From: Leucogyrophana mollusca
Taxonomy: Eukaryota > Basidiomycota > Agaricomycetes > Boletales
NCBI GenBank assembly: GCA_021014945.1
Contig: MU266328.1
Span: forward strand, 372,001 to 436,000
Reading direction: 5' to 3'
Length of the DNA: 64,000 bases
In this document: positions 11,445-22,428 of the stretch, piece after piece
Position numbering within the stretch: the stretch's first letter is position 1
Layout: each line of letters starts with the position of its first letter
Program-made: the position numbers and the translations under genes
Notes under the pieces: model-generated
What the model was told of the DNA's origin: nothing
The model's input: the letters and a program-made list of their open reading frames with translations, nothing else
Databases searched by the model: none

Positions 11445-14056
11445 CTATTGGAGTAGCTCCTGTGCTCGCGCCTGGACCGAGCAATATTGTGTCCACTGCA
11501 TTTTATAAATTATCCATCGCAGTCCCGACCGGGCAGGCATAGTTGTTGCAACGGCGTAGGTATCGCGATAGAAAAATGAACGGCGGCCTAGACAGGCCGT
11601 GTGTTGCGCGGGAAGCACCAATAACTGCATATTAGTTCGCGTAGCTCTCTTCTCCACGACCACCCCGGAACTTCCTCTATCTCGAAGAACGACGGAGGGC
11701 GACTTGCAATTGGCGGCAGTTCCTGGGACTCCGAAGGTGCACCGTATTGCTCGTTGTCCGGTGACATTATCAATCGCTGTTCGAAATGGGTTTAGGTTAA
11801 CGAGCCTATGAGGGGGACAGAATGTACTTGCCGGCTTGTCCCGTCCACCGGCAACGTCGACGACTCCGGGTGTTGGTTGTTTCTGGCCGCGAGGTCCTGG
11901 GCCAACGCTCGGGGCACCACTTCTGCGTAGACGGCTCCAAAAGCGCATCAGTGGTTGTTTTTGCGCGTGTGGATTTCCCACTGTGTGGGCTTCGTCTCCA
12001 GTGTGATCGCCCTGCATTGGTATGGCTGAGGGATCTGTAGCTGGTCCACGCTGTATGAATAGATATGAATCGGTCAATACCGTCAAATGAAACGTTTACC
12101 GTAAAACTTACCCCGGGAGAGGCGGGAACAGTGGGTCGCTCGTGAAGGGGTATAGGTAAAGAGCTATCTGGGAGGTCCATGGGGCCGCGAGAATTGCGCG
12201 AGCGGATACGCTCCCAGCGCTCACGGGTACCGCGTGGCCGGGGGCGTCCAGGTACAGAAGGCCGAGCGGTCGATGTGGTCTGTGTTTGCGTGTCTGTCGG
12301 CGGCTGGTACGAACAGATATGACTCGATCGATATTGTCAACCAAAAGCTTTGCTATCGAAACTTACCTCTGGGGAGACAGGAACTGTGGGTTGCACGTCT
12401 GGAGGATGTGATGAACCGTGTGGGATATCTGCGGGAACGCGAGACTTGCGAGGGCGTATACGCTGCCAGCATTCAGTGATATTGCGTGACCATTTGTGAC
12501 CGGACTCGGTCGACTGAGTAGGCGGTGTGTCTTGCTCGAGTGGTGGGTCCTGCTGAGGGTCAGTAGGTCGCTTCGAAGGCACACGAATGAGAGGGTACCA
12601 CGCAGAAACGGTCGACGAAAACTTACGAGGCGCGGGTGTATCAACTCGGTGTTGTGAGGCCGCTTCTTTTTGGGACGCCGTTTTCCCGGCTCGGGCACCA
12701 TGGGAAGCTAATCTCACGAATGAAGTTGAGTGTTGGTCCTCGAAAAGGATGACGGCAACAGAAGAATGAGCTTACATCGAGTATCGAATCAAACGAAGAG
12801 CCGCGTGACCGTTCGGGCTCGGAGGGGCTACTGTCATCTTGATGTGGTACGACGGGTTCGGGCACGGCGGGTAGCTACATTCGAAAGAGCGTCATCGTCA
12901 CGAACGCCAGCGAGGGCAGGGGCGCATACATCGAGGATGGAGGAGGTTACCGAACGTGCACGAGCACGGACCTGGGCTAGGCTGTCAGGGCAGGTGGGCG
13001 CATACACGCAAAAGATGCCTACAGGTGGCTTTTTCTTGCTAGCAATAGGTCGGGAGGACTGAGGTGTAGTTAGAAGGAGTATTGAAGCGGAATGAAAATA
13101 CTCACTGAGCCTTGATTTGCGAGTGATTCTGTGTTCCACAAGTACGCGTCGTTGTCGCCACTGTTGCTGATGATGTATCGATTGTCGGGGGAGAATGCCA
13201 CAGAATCTACTGAGTGATCTGCTTGGAATGAATCTCCAACCTGCAGCCGCGTCTCCAAATCCCAAACCCGGAGATCCTGTCCTCCACTCGCAATTCTTCG
13301 TCCGTCAGCGGTAATCGAAATGCACAAGACGTAATTCTCGTGCCCGAGCATCGGCTTCCCGACTTGTATTCCCGTTTTCGAATCCCACACCCGGATGCTT
13401 GAATCGTACGACGCGGTGACAAAGAGACGTCCATCCGGTGAATACACAACCGAGGTCACTATCTCCTTGTGGCCTTTTATGGGACCGACCACAATCTCAC
13501 CAGTCGAGACGTCGATCACCTGGAAAAAGCCATCCCGTAACCCAGCAGCAATCCGCGTCCCATCCGATGAGAACGCCACGCAGAAGACCTCGCCACCACA
13601 TTCCAGTGGTTTTCTGCCAGGTCTGCCGGTGTCCGCATCCCACAACCGTACCAGGCCCTCACGGGCTATCGGCACAGTTGCGATCCAACCTCTATCTGGG
13701 GAATAGGCCAGCCTATCAACACCATCTCCTCTGATCTCATGAACCACTTTCCGCGTCAGTGCATCCCAAATGACCACCCCACCCTCCCGCCCTCCACTCG
13801 CAATTCTCCTGCCATCCGGGGATATGGCTATGTAGTCGACGATGGAAGCATGCAGAAGCGATTGCCCATCTTGCCTACCACTCTCGACATCCCAAATGAT
13901 GACGCTTTTGTCCCAGGATGCACTCGCGATATGCTGTCCGTCCGGGAAATACGCAACGGAGTTGACCCTGTCGGTGTGTCCTTTGAAAACCTTCGTCGGA
14001 CGGCGGGACGTACGACGCGTGGCTATAGACTCGATGGAGCTTGTTGACATCGACAT
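11445..14056 (-). CDS. seven-bladed WD40 repeat protein with long exon-repeat tail
   Basis: The first exon (from ATG 14056 to about 13097) encodes seven WD40 repeats, enough for one complete beta-propeller. Repeat ends are visible as IIWDVE, VIWDAL, RLWDAD, QVIDVS, RVWDSK, LRVWDLE and AYLWNTE. After a GT-AG intron the reading continues (SSRPIASKKKPP) into a proline- and arginine-rich tail of several short exons. Three of these share a W-x-R-[IL]-R pattern and are followed or preceded by similar introns. The last recognisable segment is QKQPTPGVVDVAGGRDKP near 11830-11880. Agaricomycetes carry many WD40 proteins with such low-complexity tails and no known function. The 3' end is uncertain: without further introns the frame stops at 11445, but a last intron near 11825 is possible. 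Probably a protein-binding scaffold. Confidence 0.7.
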
Positions 14057-15171
14057 GGCGCGAGTAGACGAGAGTGACGAGGGTTAATGGAGGTGTTGGA
14101 GGCGACGTTGAAAAAGGATGGTGGTGCAGGACACAGCTACTTCAAGGTAAGCCCCCTCTCATCAGGGTGACAACCTGGTGGTTTTGGTTGGTTTTGATTG
14201 GCCCCAGCCGGTACAGACTGGTCAGGACTCAGGACGGACTTCCAGATACTATATATGCTATGAGCATCTTGTACACATTTTTTTCGAAGCATGCCTCATG
14301 CCATCGGCGAGCACTTGATCCCTACAGCATACACATGCTCAAGAAATGGGCGCCTCGTCTTCAACAGCGCATACACCGCCCTGTACCTTCTTTTGCGACA
14401 TCCTCGCCCTTCTCATTCCCTCTTTCCGCTCAAACCGACGTCCCAGCGCTTCGTCGAGGCAACCTATGCCTTAAGGCGCCACAAGCGCTCTCTTCGAAGG
14501 CAACGTCGAACTTCAACAAAGACAGCAGCGCGGCCGAGGCAGCCCTACACATGCAGCCGCTTTGTTCGTCTACCGGTGCCGCGGTCGATCTGTAGATCAT
14601 CAACCGCAGACACCCCGGACACGGATACTCTGTGCAGTCTGCACGACGCGGGGATACGTCGACACAATCACCTACAGCACAAATTTGCCCTCCATTCGGT
14701 ACGATGACCCAAGCAGCGGATTCCTTCGCACCGCACAGCGCGGGCGCGTGCAGCCAGCACTTGCAGACCTTGGCGGATCCCAACCAAACTGGTAAATAAC
14801 CCATCACTATCAACAGCATGCGCCCCAACGTGAACAAATCGACTCGTATCGTCAATGCAGCCTCAAGGGCGTACGACAGCGCATTGCTTCGGCAGAGTAT
14901 CAGCAAGCCACCGTACACGAGACGGAACGTAGACATACTGCACTGCAGGCCGATCGAGAACACGAAGCGAATGGCGGTGGCGGTATGCCGCCCTTCCCCG
15001 TAACGAGGGCTGCGTGGCTGCGAGGCGGGCCAGCCGGTAGCTAGAGTTAGTTGTTGAGGGACATGCCTGTGACCTACGGTGGAGGTACAGATACGTGAAC
15101 AGCGAGCACGGGAGGCCAACACGTACGCGCACCAGGTCAGCACTGTCGACAATGGTGTCGTCAGATGGATA
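14057..15171. other. unassigned region
   Basis: It contains a long minus-strand reading frame (14430-15152) rich in Cys and hydrophobic residues, and plus-strand frames in the same place. None has recognisable family features or clear splice borders. The right part could be the 3' region of the candidate gene that ends at 15172. The left part should hold the WD40 promoter. Confidence 0.35.
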
Positions 15172-16345
15172 TCAGTTTGCGCGAGTGCGTCGATCCCCGT
15201 CCCGGAGTGAGCTGTGTGTTAAATGAAGGCATGATTGAGGAGAAGCGCTTCCCGCGGTCCTTGAGCCAGGGCAGACTTGCGGCTCCCCGATGCGTTCACG
15301 TTGTTCCGTGCAGCGTTCGGTATGAGCCCTAGGATCTCGAGGGGCGTCACTATGAGCGAGCCGAAGGCGATTGAGCCCGAAGGCAAGGAAGGTGGGGTGC
15401 TTTGGCTAAAGTCTTCGCGTCAACCGAATCTTGGGTGCGAAGTGGTGAAAGATATGCACCATTTCTCCGTGTTCACGGGGTCCAAAGTCGTACCAGCCTG
15501 TAGCACGATACGAGCCCCACGAAACGCAAGCGGCTGATATGATATCATGCACTCCCATAAGGCGCTGCTGCGAGTGTAGCTGGTGCTACATTGCCGATAA
15601 CTTGGGATATCCAGAGACACGAGATCATTTAGAAGAACAGTCCGACTACTTTACCGGACGAGCATGAAGAGCTGATACCGCATGCTGAATAGAGATATGT
15701 TAGAACTAGAGACCGTGACAAGCGCAACATTTACTCGTGTTTCCTGCGGTCCATCCGGCATACCTGTACAAATACTTCGTAAGCAGAGTCCTCGCGCGAC
15801 GAGGTGGCCAATATACGTCGCAATAGTCGTGAATACAAACCACGCGCCCCAAGATCACTCGAAGGAAAAGCGACAAAGTAAACGCCAACGTGGTGCTTTG
15901 AAATGTTTATGACAACTTGATGCGTGACCTGAATCCAAAGTACGCAAACACGGAGGACAAAGCAATGATCGTGGAGATGACGGCGCCTGCTGTAATCAAG
16001 GAAGTTGAGCAGTGAAAACAACGAAGGGATAGCCAGCCGAGAGCGAACTACTGACAATGACACCCCGTTTTCCAGCAGTAGATAAATGCTGCTGTTGTGT
16101 GCCATCTGACGAACACTTGGGTGTAGGGCTCTTGTCAGCGATCACATCAACTTCCCAACGCACAGGCTCAAGACCAGGAGGCGAAACGAGTCGAGCAGTC
16201 TGTGGATGGGACTGGGAGGCGGAGCGCGGGGTGCACGGGCTCGATATCGAGAAACTTCTACCAGCCGCCGGGAGAGCACCTGACGACGGGGACGTGAATG
16301 CCTCTGTGCCATTTGCCGTTGGTATATCAAGCTCTTCCGCGCTAT
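15172..16345 (-). CDS. candidate multi-exon membrane protein, unrecognised
   Basis: I do not recognise this protein. Several minus-strand segments join through plausible short introns. The order is: a Ser/Pro-rich stretch ending VRWEVDVIADKSPTP; a hydrophobic segment GAVISTIIALSSVFAYFGF; a second hydrophobic exon (LAFTLSLFLRVILG) leading into RARTLLTKYLYR; a short exon MRYQLFMLVR; and APYGSWYDFGPREHGEMVHI running to a stop at 15172. Two membrane segments are predicted by eye. No start ATG was found, so upstream exons are likely. A hydrophobic minus-strand segment near 17050-17190 might belong to it. The region could also be a decayed gene. Transcript data would decide the borders. Confidence 0.33.
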
Positions 16346-17610
16346 AATGCGGGAATCGTTCCGAACGTATCCAGTTTAAGCACAGTTGTGCTTAATAGAA
16401 TTCGACCAAGTACAAGTCGGCGGGCAGAGTTTGAAGATAAGGTGACCGGGCCGCACGAACGCGTTTTCTGTGCAACTTTCTGACCTTAAAGATCCGTTGG
16501 GAAGGAAAATAAACATGGGGTTGTCCGATTGTGAGATGCTGACCATCAGGAAACCGGTAGGAAGGCGCACAGAGTGCCTTGGAGCAAGAGGGACGGAAAT
16601 AATTATCACAAATACAGGAAATATCAAGGGGCTTTTCGACCCCCTCAGCCGGGTCCATCTGTGCACATTTGAAAATGTGCGACAGCAATGAGCATTGAAG
16701 ACCACGATCAGTGGTCGGTATGAGCTTTGCTCATTGAGGGCATGTAGCCATATTTTTCTGACAAGTTTGAGCCAAGTTTGAGCGGAGACGAGAAAATTCG
16801 CGGCGTAAGGAACTTGCCGTCTAGTATACGAGATATTTTGGGGCAACAACGGTGAAGTGAGACACCAATTGACTATTGCCATTGGTTCCGATACGTGTAA
16901 TTGCGCGATGCTGTTACGACACCTGGGGAAACCGGTGGGATCAGGAGCGCAAGAGTAGAACGGTCATGCGTAATCAAAGTTTGAGATCCACGGGCAATAC
17001 AAGTCAGACTAAAAACAACCTTGCGTACCTTCTACAGAGCATACTTTGCTTGATTCATGGCGGAGATAAAGAACAGGTATCGATGAAAAATCTCCACGAA
17101 CGACAATACCCACAATGCTGTGTCCAGGGAAGGACGGATTTGCAAGGCGAGAATGACAGGAGTAATGTTGGGTGAGGCAGCGCCAAACCGCGGGCCGTTT
17201 GAGGCCGTTTGGCTCAATAAATTCGGGTCGCTTAACAGTGCAACCTTGCAATCGATGCGATTAGAACACCGCACCCTGTGTTAAGTGTGATGCCTGAAAG
17301 CTAAGTACCTGGATCATGGGTGAATTGAGACAGGTCGGTGACAGAGAATTAAGAATTTGATCTTCTTCACCTTTGGGTTTATTTTATAAAGAACGGTGTC
17401 GGTGGTCGGCGCTGCAACTTTGAAACGTTCTATATTACTTACTATGCAGACAAGTCTTGAGTCCGAGTCTAGCTCTGCCAAAGAGCTGAAGCGTTACACT
17501 TGACCTCCCTTGCCAAATTAGTCGATGACAAACCTCGGCGAAAGCCGGGCACTGCTAAATTCCTTGCCTCCCACCTAGTTCCACATTTCGCAACGCGTCG
17601 TCCAAAAAAT
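16346..17610. other. mostly non-coding, possible upstream exons
   Basis: Holds the presumed ACP promoter on the right. A minus-strand hydrophobic stretch at about 17050-17190 (with LDTALWVLSFVEIFHRYLFF) looks protein-like and might be a 5' exon of the candidate membrane gene to the left. No complete gene could be built. Confidence 0.35.
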
Positions 17611-18197
17611 ATGTCTTTCGCTCGTTTGGCTTTGCGCAACGTGACTCGTGCCCGTCCTACCTTGGCACTTACACCTAGACGCAATTTCAGAATCTCCCCA
17701 GCCAACTTCTCTGCAGCGGCAAGCCTTTCAAGAGATGACATCCAAAGTCGAGTTTTGGAAGTACTGAAGGGTTTTGAGAAAGTGGATCCCGCTAAGGTTA
17801 TTTTTCACGTCAATTTTCTGTTGTTTTGCACTTTTAACCTTGTTGCTCAGCTCTCGACGAGCTCTTCGTTCACGGACGACCTCGGCCTTGACAGTCTAGA
17901 CGCGGTGGAGGTGGTCATGGCAGTGGAGGAGGCACGCGTGGTTTTCTCGTGAGCATGCAACGAATGCCAACTTACCTTTTCGACAGGAATTCGCCATTGA
18001 GATCCCAGATGCGGAAGCAGATGAAATCAAAACCGTTCAGCAAGGTGGGTTGTCCCTGTTTTTTGTTCTTGTTTTAAGGATGTTCTCACAATTTCCGCGG
18101 GCTTTCTGTAGCTATCGAGTATATTGCGAAGACACCGGAAGGTCAGACCACTTGATCTGTCACACTAAATATACTGACTTTTTCGCCAGCTCACTGA
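17611..18197 (+). CDS. ACP1: mitochondrial acyl carrier protein
   Basis: Carries growing acyl chains on a phosphopantetheine arm for mitochondrial fatty acid and lipoate synthesis. The family is also a subunit of respiratory complex I and of the Fe-S assembly complex. Five exons: 17611-17796, 17851-17931, 17987-18044, 18112-18141 and 18190-18197, giving 120 residues. Residues 1-40 form an Arg-rich, acid-poor mitochondrial presequence. The attachment site is the Ser of DLGLDSLD, followed by helix VVMAVEE and EFAIEIPDAEADEI. The join between exons 2 and 3 uses a GC donor (GAG|GCACGC) if the helix is to match the family exactly. A GT donor six bases later would insert Ala-Arg. The last exon is only eight bases, and retaining the last intron would also give a stop within a few codons. 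Confidence 0.9.
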
Positions 18198-18481
18198 GGA
18201 CGGTATACGTAGTACCATTTTGAATCATGTTACTTCTGACCAGCTGCAACATGTTAACTGTGTTTCTCTCACATATTATCTGGGTCATAATATTGGAAAG
18301 TTTTGCTTCTCCCGGGTAAGGCAGAGCCAATCCACGGTTCTCGTCCATATGATCGTCCAGATACCAAGGTTTATTGAGGTCCGAAGCCGAATTTGGGGTC
18401 ATCCCAATCTTGCTTTCGTAGCTATAAATCCCCTCGGATCCACATATAAAGGGTTTGGTGGCGGTCGCAGCATCGTGTCTC

Positions 18482-19791
18482 ATGTCAGCTCTCAAGACTA
18501 TTGTTGTGGAGCAACCACTTGTCGCTGTGGGATGTACCCTTGGTGAAGGCAAGTCAGAGTATTGGTTGCTTCCGACAGACAGGATGTTGATGTGGGGATA
18601 CTTCAGCTCCTCTCTATGATGCGCAGACTGGAACCTTGCATTTTGTCGACATTTCTGAACAGAAGGTTAGCCAAGTATGAGGGCAGCGTTGCGGAACTTG
18701 CTGACCTTTTGTCAGGTTTATCACCTAGACACCCAAGATTTGGAACTCACTGTTGAAAGTTTTGATATCCCCGTCACGTGTTTGGCATTCAGAAAGAACG
18801 GGAAAGGGGTACGATATCCATTTGCTACTGTGCATTCTGCGCTCACTCAAATTGCATCGTTCATCAGCTGGCATGTGCGACCGCAGAAGGTTTTGCCCTC
18901 CTTGAAGGCAATTCCCGTTTGCGCCATCTCTGTAAACCGTTGCCACAAGACCATGTCCCTCACATAAGATTCAATGACGGTGCATGTGATAGCAGCGGCC
19001 GATTTTTTGCCGGGTCGGTATATTCCAAAGAGCACGGTATTCCCGGACAGCTTTGGATGTACGATCCCGAAACGTCAGAATGTCTAGTTGTGGACGAGGG
19101 CCCGTTCACGGTCAGTGATGATCATTCACCAAATCCGTGTCCTGGGAGAAGCTGACATGGTTTCCAGGATTCGAACGGCCTCGGCTGGAGTCCCGATGGG
19201 AAAACTATGCAGGTCACTTGTTCCACCAGCTCCGTCTTAAATCTTGACCCACTTGGCAGGTACTTCACTGACTCGCTCGTGAATCATATCCACGCATACG
19301 ATTATGACAACGGCAAATTATCGAACCGCCGAGTTGCCATCGATGCGATGGCACAGGGACTTCCCGAGCAAAGCTTCTGCGATGGTATGTGCATCGATAA
19401 CGAAGGATACATATGGAGTGCCCGGTGAGTGCCGATCTTTGTTCTCGTAGTGGTATAGTCATATCTGTATGAAGTTGGGGAGGGTCGCGCATAAACAGAT
19501 TTTCTCCAGATGGCAAGATAGACGCAGAGATCATATTCCCAAGGGCCCTTAATGTAACTGCGTGTTGTTTTGGAGGTGAGTACGGCGTGTGTCTCTGTGA
19601 ATTTAGCCATGATGACGGAGATGTATCCAGGTCCAAATGATGATCAACTCTATGTTACTACTGCTCACTGTGGGGCAATAGGAGGGGACCCGAGCAGGCA
19701 AGAGCAATACCCGGACTCCGGACATCTGTTCGTGGTCGATCTGTCGGGTCAGTATAAAGGGGCTAAGTGGCGACATGAGTTTGGAGGCTAG
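18482..19791 (+). CDS. SMP-30/gluconolactonase-like hydrolase
   Basis: Member of the SMP-30/regucalcin/gluconolactonase family: six-bladed beta-propeller enzymes that bind a divalent metal and hydrolyse lactones. Eight exons (18482-18548, 18607-18665, 18716-18808, 18868-19110, 19168-19208, 19260-19424, 19499-19575, 19631-19791) sum exactly to 301 residues. Family marks are LGEAPLYD near the N-terminus (Glu metal ligand; usually LGEGP), TLHFVDI, RFNDGACDSSGRFFAG with the Asn-Asp metal site, DSNGLGWSPDGKTMYFTDS, and FCDGMCIDNEGYIWSA. Introns 1 and 5 begin with GC (AAG|GCAAGT at 18549 and TAT|GCAGGT at 19209). Intron 1 has no GT alternative that keeps the frame. Natural substrate unknown. No signal peptide, so probably cytosolic. 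Confidence 0.9.
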
Positions 19792-19959
19792 CACATACAT
19801 GGATCCTTTAACGGCACTCATGACCCTTTACGACGCCTTGCTCAAACACACTTCGGGTATCTTGCTACTGGCGGAGTTATAGTGCAACTTATTGCCTTTT
19901 ATAAAGCAGGCCAAAACCCGGCAGTGTTTTGGTGACGCGTCGTACTCAAACTCACGCTG

Positions 19960-20874
19960 ATGATGACTTCCAACGACCCTCAACTGCACCTCACGTACTT
20001 TCCAGTGCGTGGACGCTGTGAGCCCGTTTTCATCTTGCTTGTAGACTCAGGAGTCCCCTTCACATACGAAGAAATTCCATTATCAACATGGTCTGAATGG
20101 AGAAAGTCTGGGCAGATCACGCCCGATCGCTTCCCGTATGCTGGCCTTCCAGTTTTGCGGGTCAAAGCATCTGGCGAGGGCGGGAAGGACTTCATCCTTG
20201 GGGAGACATCAGCTATACTATCGTATCTTGAGGAATATCTGACGCCAAACGCGGCTACGTTGGTGAGTAGAATGTTTTCGGCGTTTTCGATACTCGGCCT
20301 GACACGATCAAAGCCCAAGAATCTGCCCCTCGAAACTCGAGTACGCGTGCAGATGACAACGGAAGCGTCCCTTTTCTTCTTGAACCGAGTGTTTCAGATG
20401 ACGGTGGACAAGGCACGATGCTTGTTAATATTACCATAGGCCCAGGGCACTGAGTTCAAGCTCTTCCCTCAGGATTGGTTAGCACCACCAAAGCGCCAAA
20501 CCATCTGGCGTGGGATTGTGTCTCCGTATCTGCGCTCTACGGAAGAGGCTCTTTCAATATTGCAAAGCGCCTTCCCAGTGATTCCAGCGCATGCAGATAA
20601 CCTAACAGCTCTCAGTGCGGCTGTGTCTGCGGCCATCCGATTTATCACGGATCTATACCCTTCGCTGCGGACGGATCTTAGTAGAGGAGGTAGATACCAA
20701 CTATGTGGACGCCTGTGGGAGGCCATCGAGAAACGCCCGAACGTAAGTGCTTATTGGGAGGGGAAGCAAGCGCAGGAGAAGGGCTGGACAATCACAGAGT
20801 ATGGAACTGCGGAGTGGATTGCGGAGGAGGCGAGGAAGTATGGCGGTCCTTCGGGCAATTCGTCAAACCTGTAA
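19960..20874 (+). CDS. glutathione S-transferase-like protein
   Basis: Three exons (19960-20262, 20314-20403, 20440-20874) give 275 residues. The N-terminal thioredoxin-like half starts LTYFPVRGRCEPV, the GST pattern with a catalytic-candidate Tyr and the R-G-R-x-E turn. It includes GLPVLRV, whose cis-Pro precedes the glutathione-binding strand, and GETSAILSYLEEYL, the glutathione gamma-glutamyl site. The helical C-terminal domain follows (exons 2-3). Length is a little above the usual 210-230, with an extended C-terminus. Likely role is glutathione conjugation or peroxide detoxification in the cytosol. The exact class (sigma/alpha-like by the N-terminal motif) is a guess. Confidence 0.85.
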
Positions 20875-21270
20875 TTTGAGCGTCATGTTTGTGCAAACTG
20901 TTTTAAATACGTAAAGTGTGATTATTTCAAGAAGCATTGAAAGACAAGTGATATGCCAGCGATGGGATGCACCTTCGTAACGAGGATTTAGAGTTGGGTT
21001 CGAAGTCGAGTCAGCCACAGCGCATGAGTCGGGAGTTGCCGAGAACGGCTGCACAGTTCTAGTCACGGTGGCTGTCACTGTTGTAAGTTCCCACATTCAC
21101 CAACGACCTCAAGATCCTCAAGGTAAGCGGGTTTAACGTCTTTGCGCTGTGGAAGGATCCTAAACAACAATAATCGCAACTCTCGGTTTCTTGTGAATAG
21201 GTGAGTCCAATATTGGGCCTTTCTAGCGCGCCCGACACTTAAAACGCGCGACTGTGCATCAGACTTCGTC
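20875..21270. other. promoter region of the uL13 gene, no gene seen
   Basis: No reading frame of interest. The stretch just before 21271 ends in a short leader directly before the ribosomal protein start codon. Confidence 0.5.
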
Positions 21271-22044
21271 ATGGCCACATTCTCTTCGACACCCATCGTA
21301 ATTGATGGCAAGGGTCACCTCCTTGGTCGATTGGCCTCCATCATCTCCAAGCAGGTCCTTTCCGGCCAGAAAATCGTGGTTGTGAGGTGCGAGGAGATCA
21401 ACATCTCGGGCAGCTTCTTCCGCAACAAGGTATTTCACTTGCCCCGGATTACCTGCCGTGAAACGAGATATAATTTCGAATGCTCTGTAGCTCCGCTACC
21501 ACAACTTCCTCCATAAACGCCATATTGTCAACCCCAAGAAATCGGGTCCCTTCCATCACCGCGCTCCCTCCAAAATCCTTTTCCGTGCCATCCGCGGAAT
21601 GACTCCTCACAAGACTCCTCGGGGGACTGCTGCTCTGGAGCGCCTGAAACTCTTCGAGGGTGTTCCTCCACCCTACGACCGTAAGAAGCGGATGGTTGTG
21701 CCGGAGGCTCTACGGGTGTTGCGGTTGAAGCCTGGCCGGAAATACTGCACTGTCAAGGTAGGCTGACCCGTCGTGCAAGTTAGTCCTGAGTTCTAACGGT
21801 CGATCAGCGCCTATCGCATGAGGTCGGCTGGGGCTACAAGGACGTCGTCGATCGCCTTGAGGAGAAGAGAAAGATCAAAGCACAAGTCTTCCATGAACGC
21901 AAGGTACCCAGCGGCTGGCCATTTCCAGGATTCGATCGATGCTGACCATTGTCTTGCCTACAGCTTGCAGCTATCAAGCTGCGCCAAAAGGCTGTCGCGG
22001 AGGCGTCCCCATCGTTCGAGAAGCTGACGCAGCTCGGGTATTAG
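21271..22044 (+). CDS. RPL16: 60S ribosomal protein uL13 (L16/L13a)
   Basis: Structural protein of the large ribosomal subunit. Four exons (21271-21429, 21491-21757, 21808-21903, 21964-22044) give exactly 200 residues, the usual eukaryotic length. Conserved segments are [15 protein letters not shown] at the N-terminus, [11 protein letters not shown] in the middle, [16 protein letters not shown], and [18 protein letters not shown]. It ends FEKLTQLGY. The first intron follows FRNK and the last follows HERK. All introns are GT-AG. It appears single and intact. Confidence 0.97.
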
Positions 22045-22428
22045 ATGGAGATTGGTATTACATGCTCGACGTCGTTGACGTGCTCTACGTTATGATCAGA
22101 TCCCATAAGACCATGCATGTAACTATGCGACCTTTGCTGGGCCAGTGTTTTTATGATGAACCGCTTTGCACCGACTGGAAATCGTAGTTTACCATTGGCA
22201 TTACGAGGGAATGGGATATCGGTGTGGCTGTGCAAGGCTTGGGCGCTCGGACGGGTCCGAAAGGCAACGCGTGACAAAACGCGCGCCTCTGCAAAGTTGA
22301 ATCAGACCCAACCTTTTCTCTCCAAAGTTCCTTGTCCACCCAAACTTTTTTCTATCCCGCCCTTCCCTCTCTTCCCCTTCCCCCGTTCTTCATTCCCCCG
22401 TCTCTTTCCTCAACTATCCTCCCACACA

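Noticed and set aside
14430..15152. Long minus-strand open frame of 240 codons
   Set aside because: It is the longest frame nearby, but it has odd composition, no recognisable domain and no clear splice or start context. The GC-rich DNA could keep it open by chance.
16660..16680. Hairpin GCACATTT-GA-AAATGTGC
   Set aside because: A single short palindrome with no neighbouring gene end or repeat; likely chance.
18045..18197. ACP ending by intron retention
   Set aside because: Retention also gives a quick stop, so it cannot be excluded, but the 8-base last exon gives a C-terminus with normal splice borders and was preferred.
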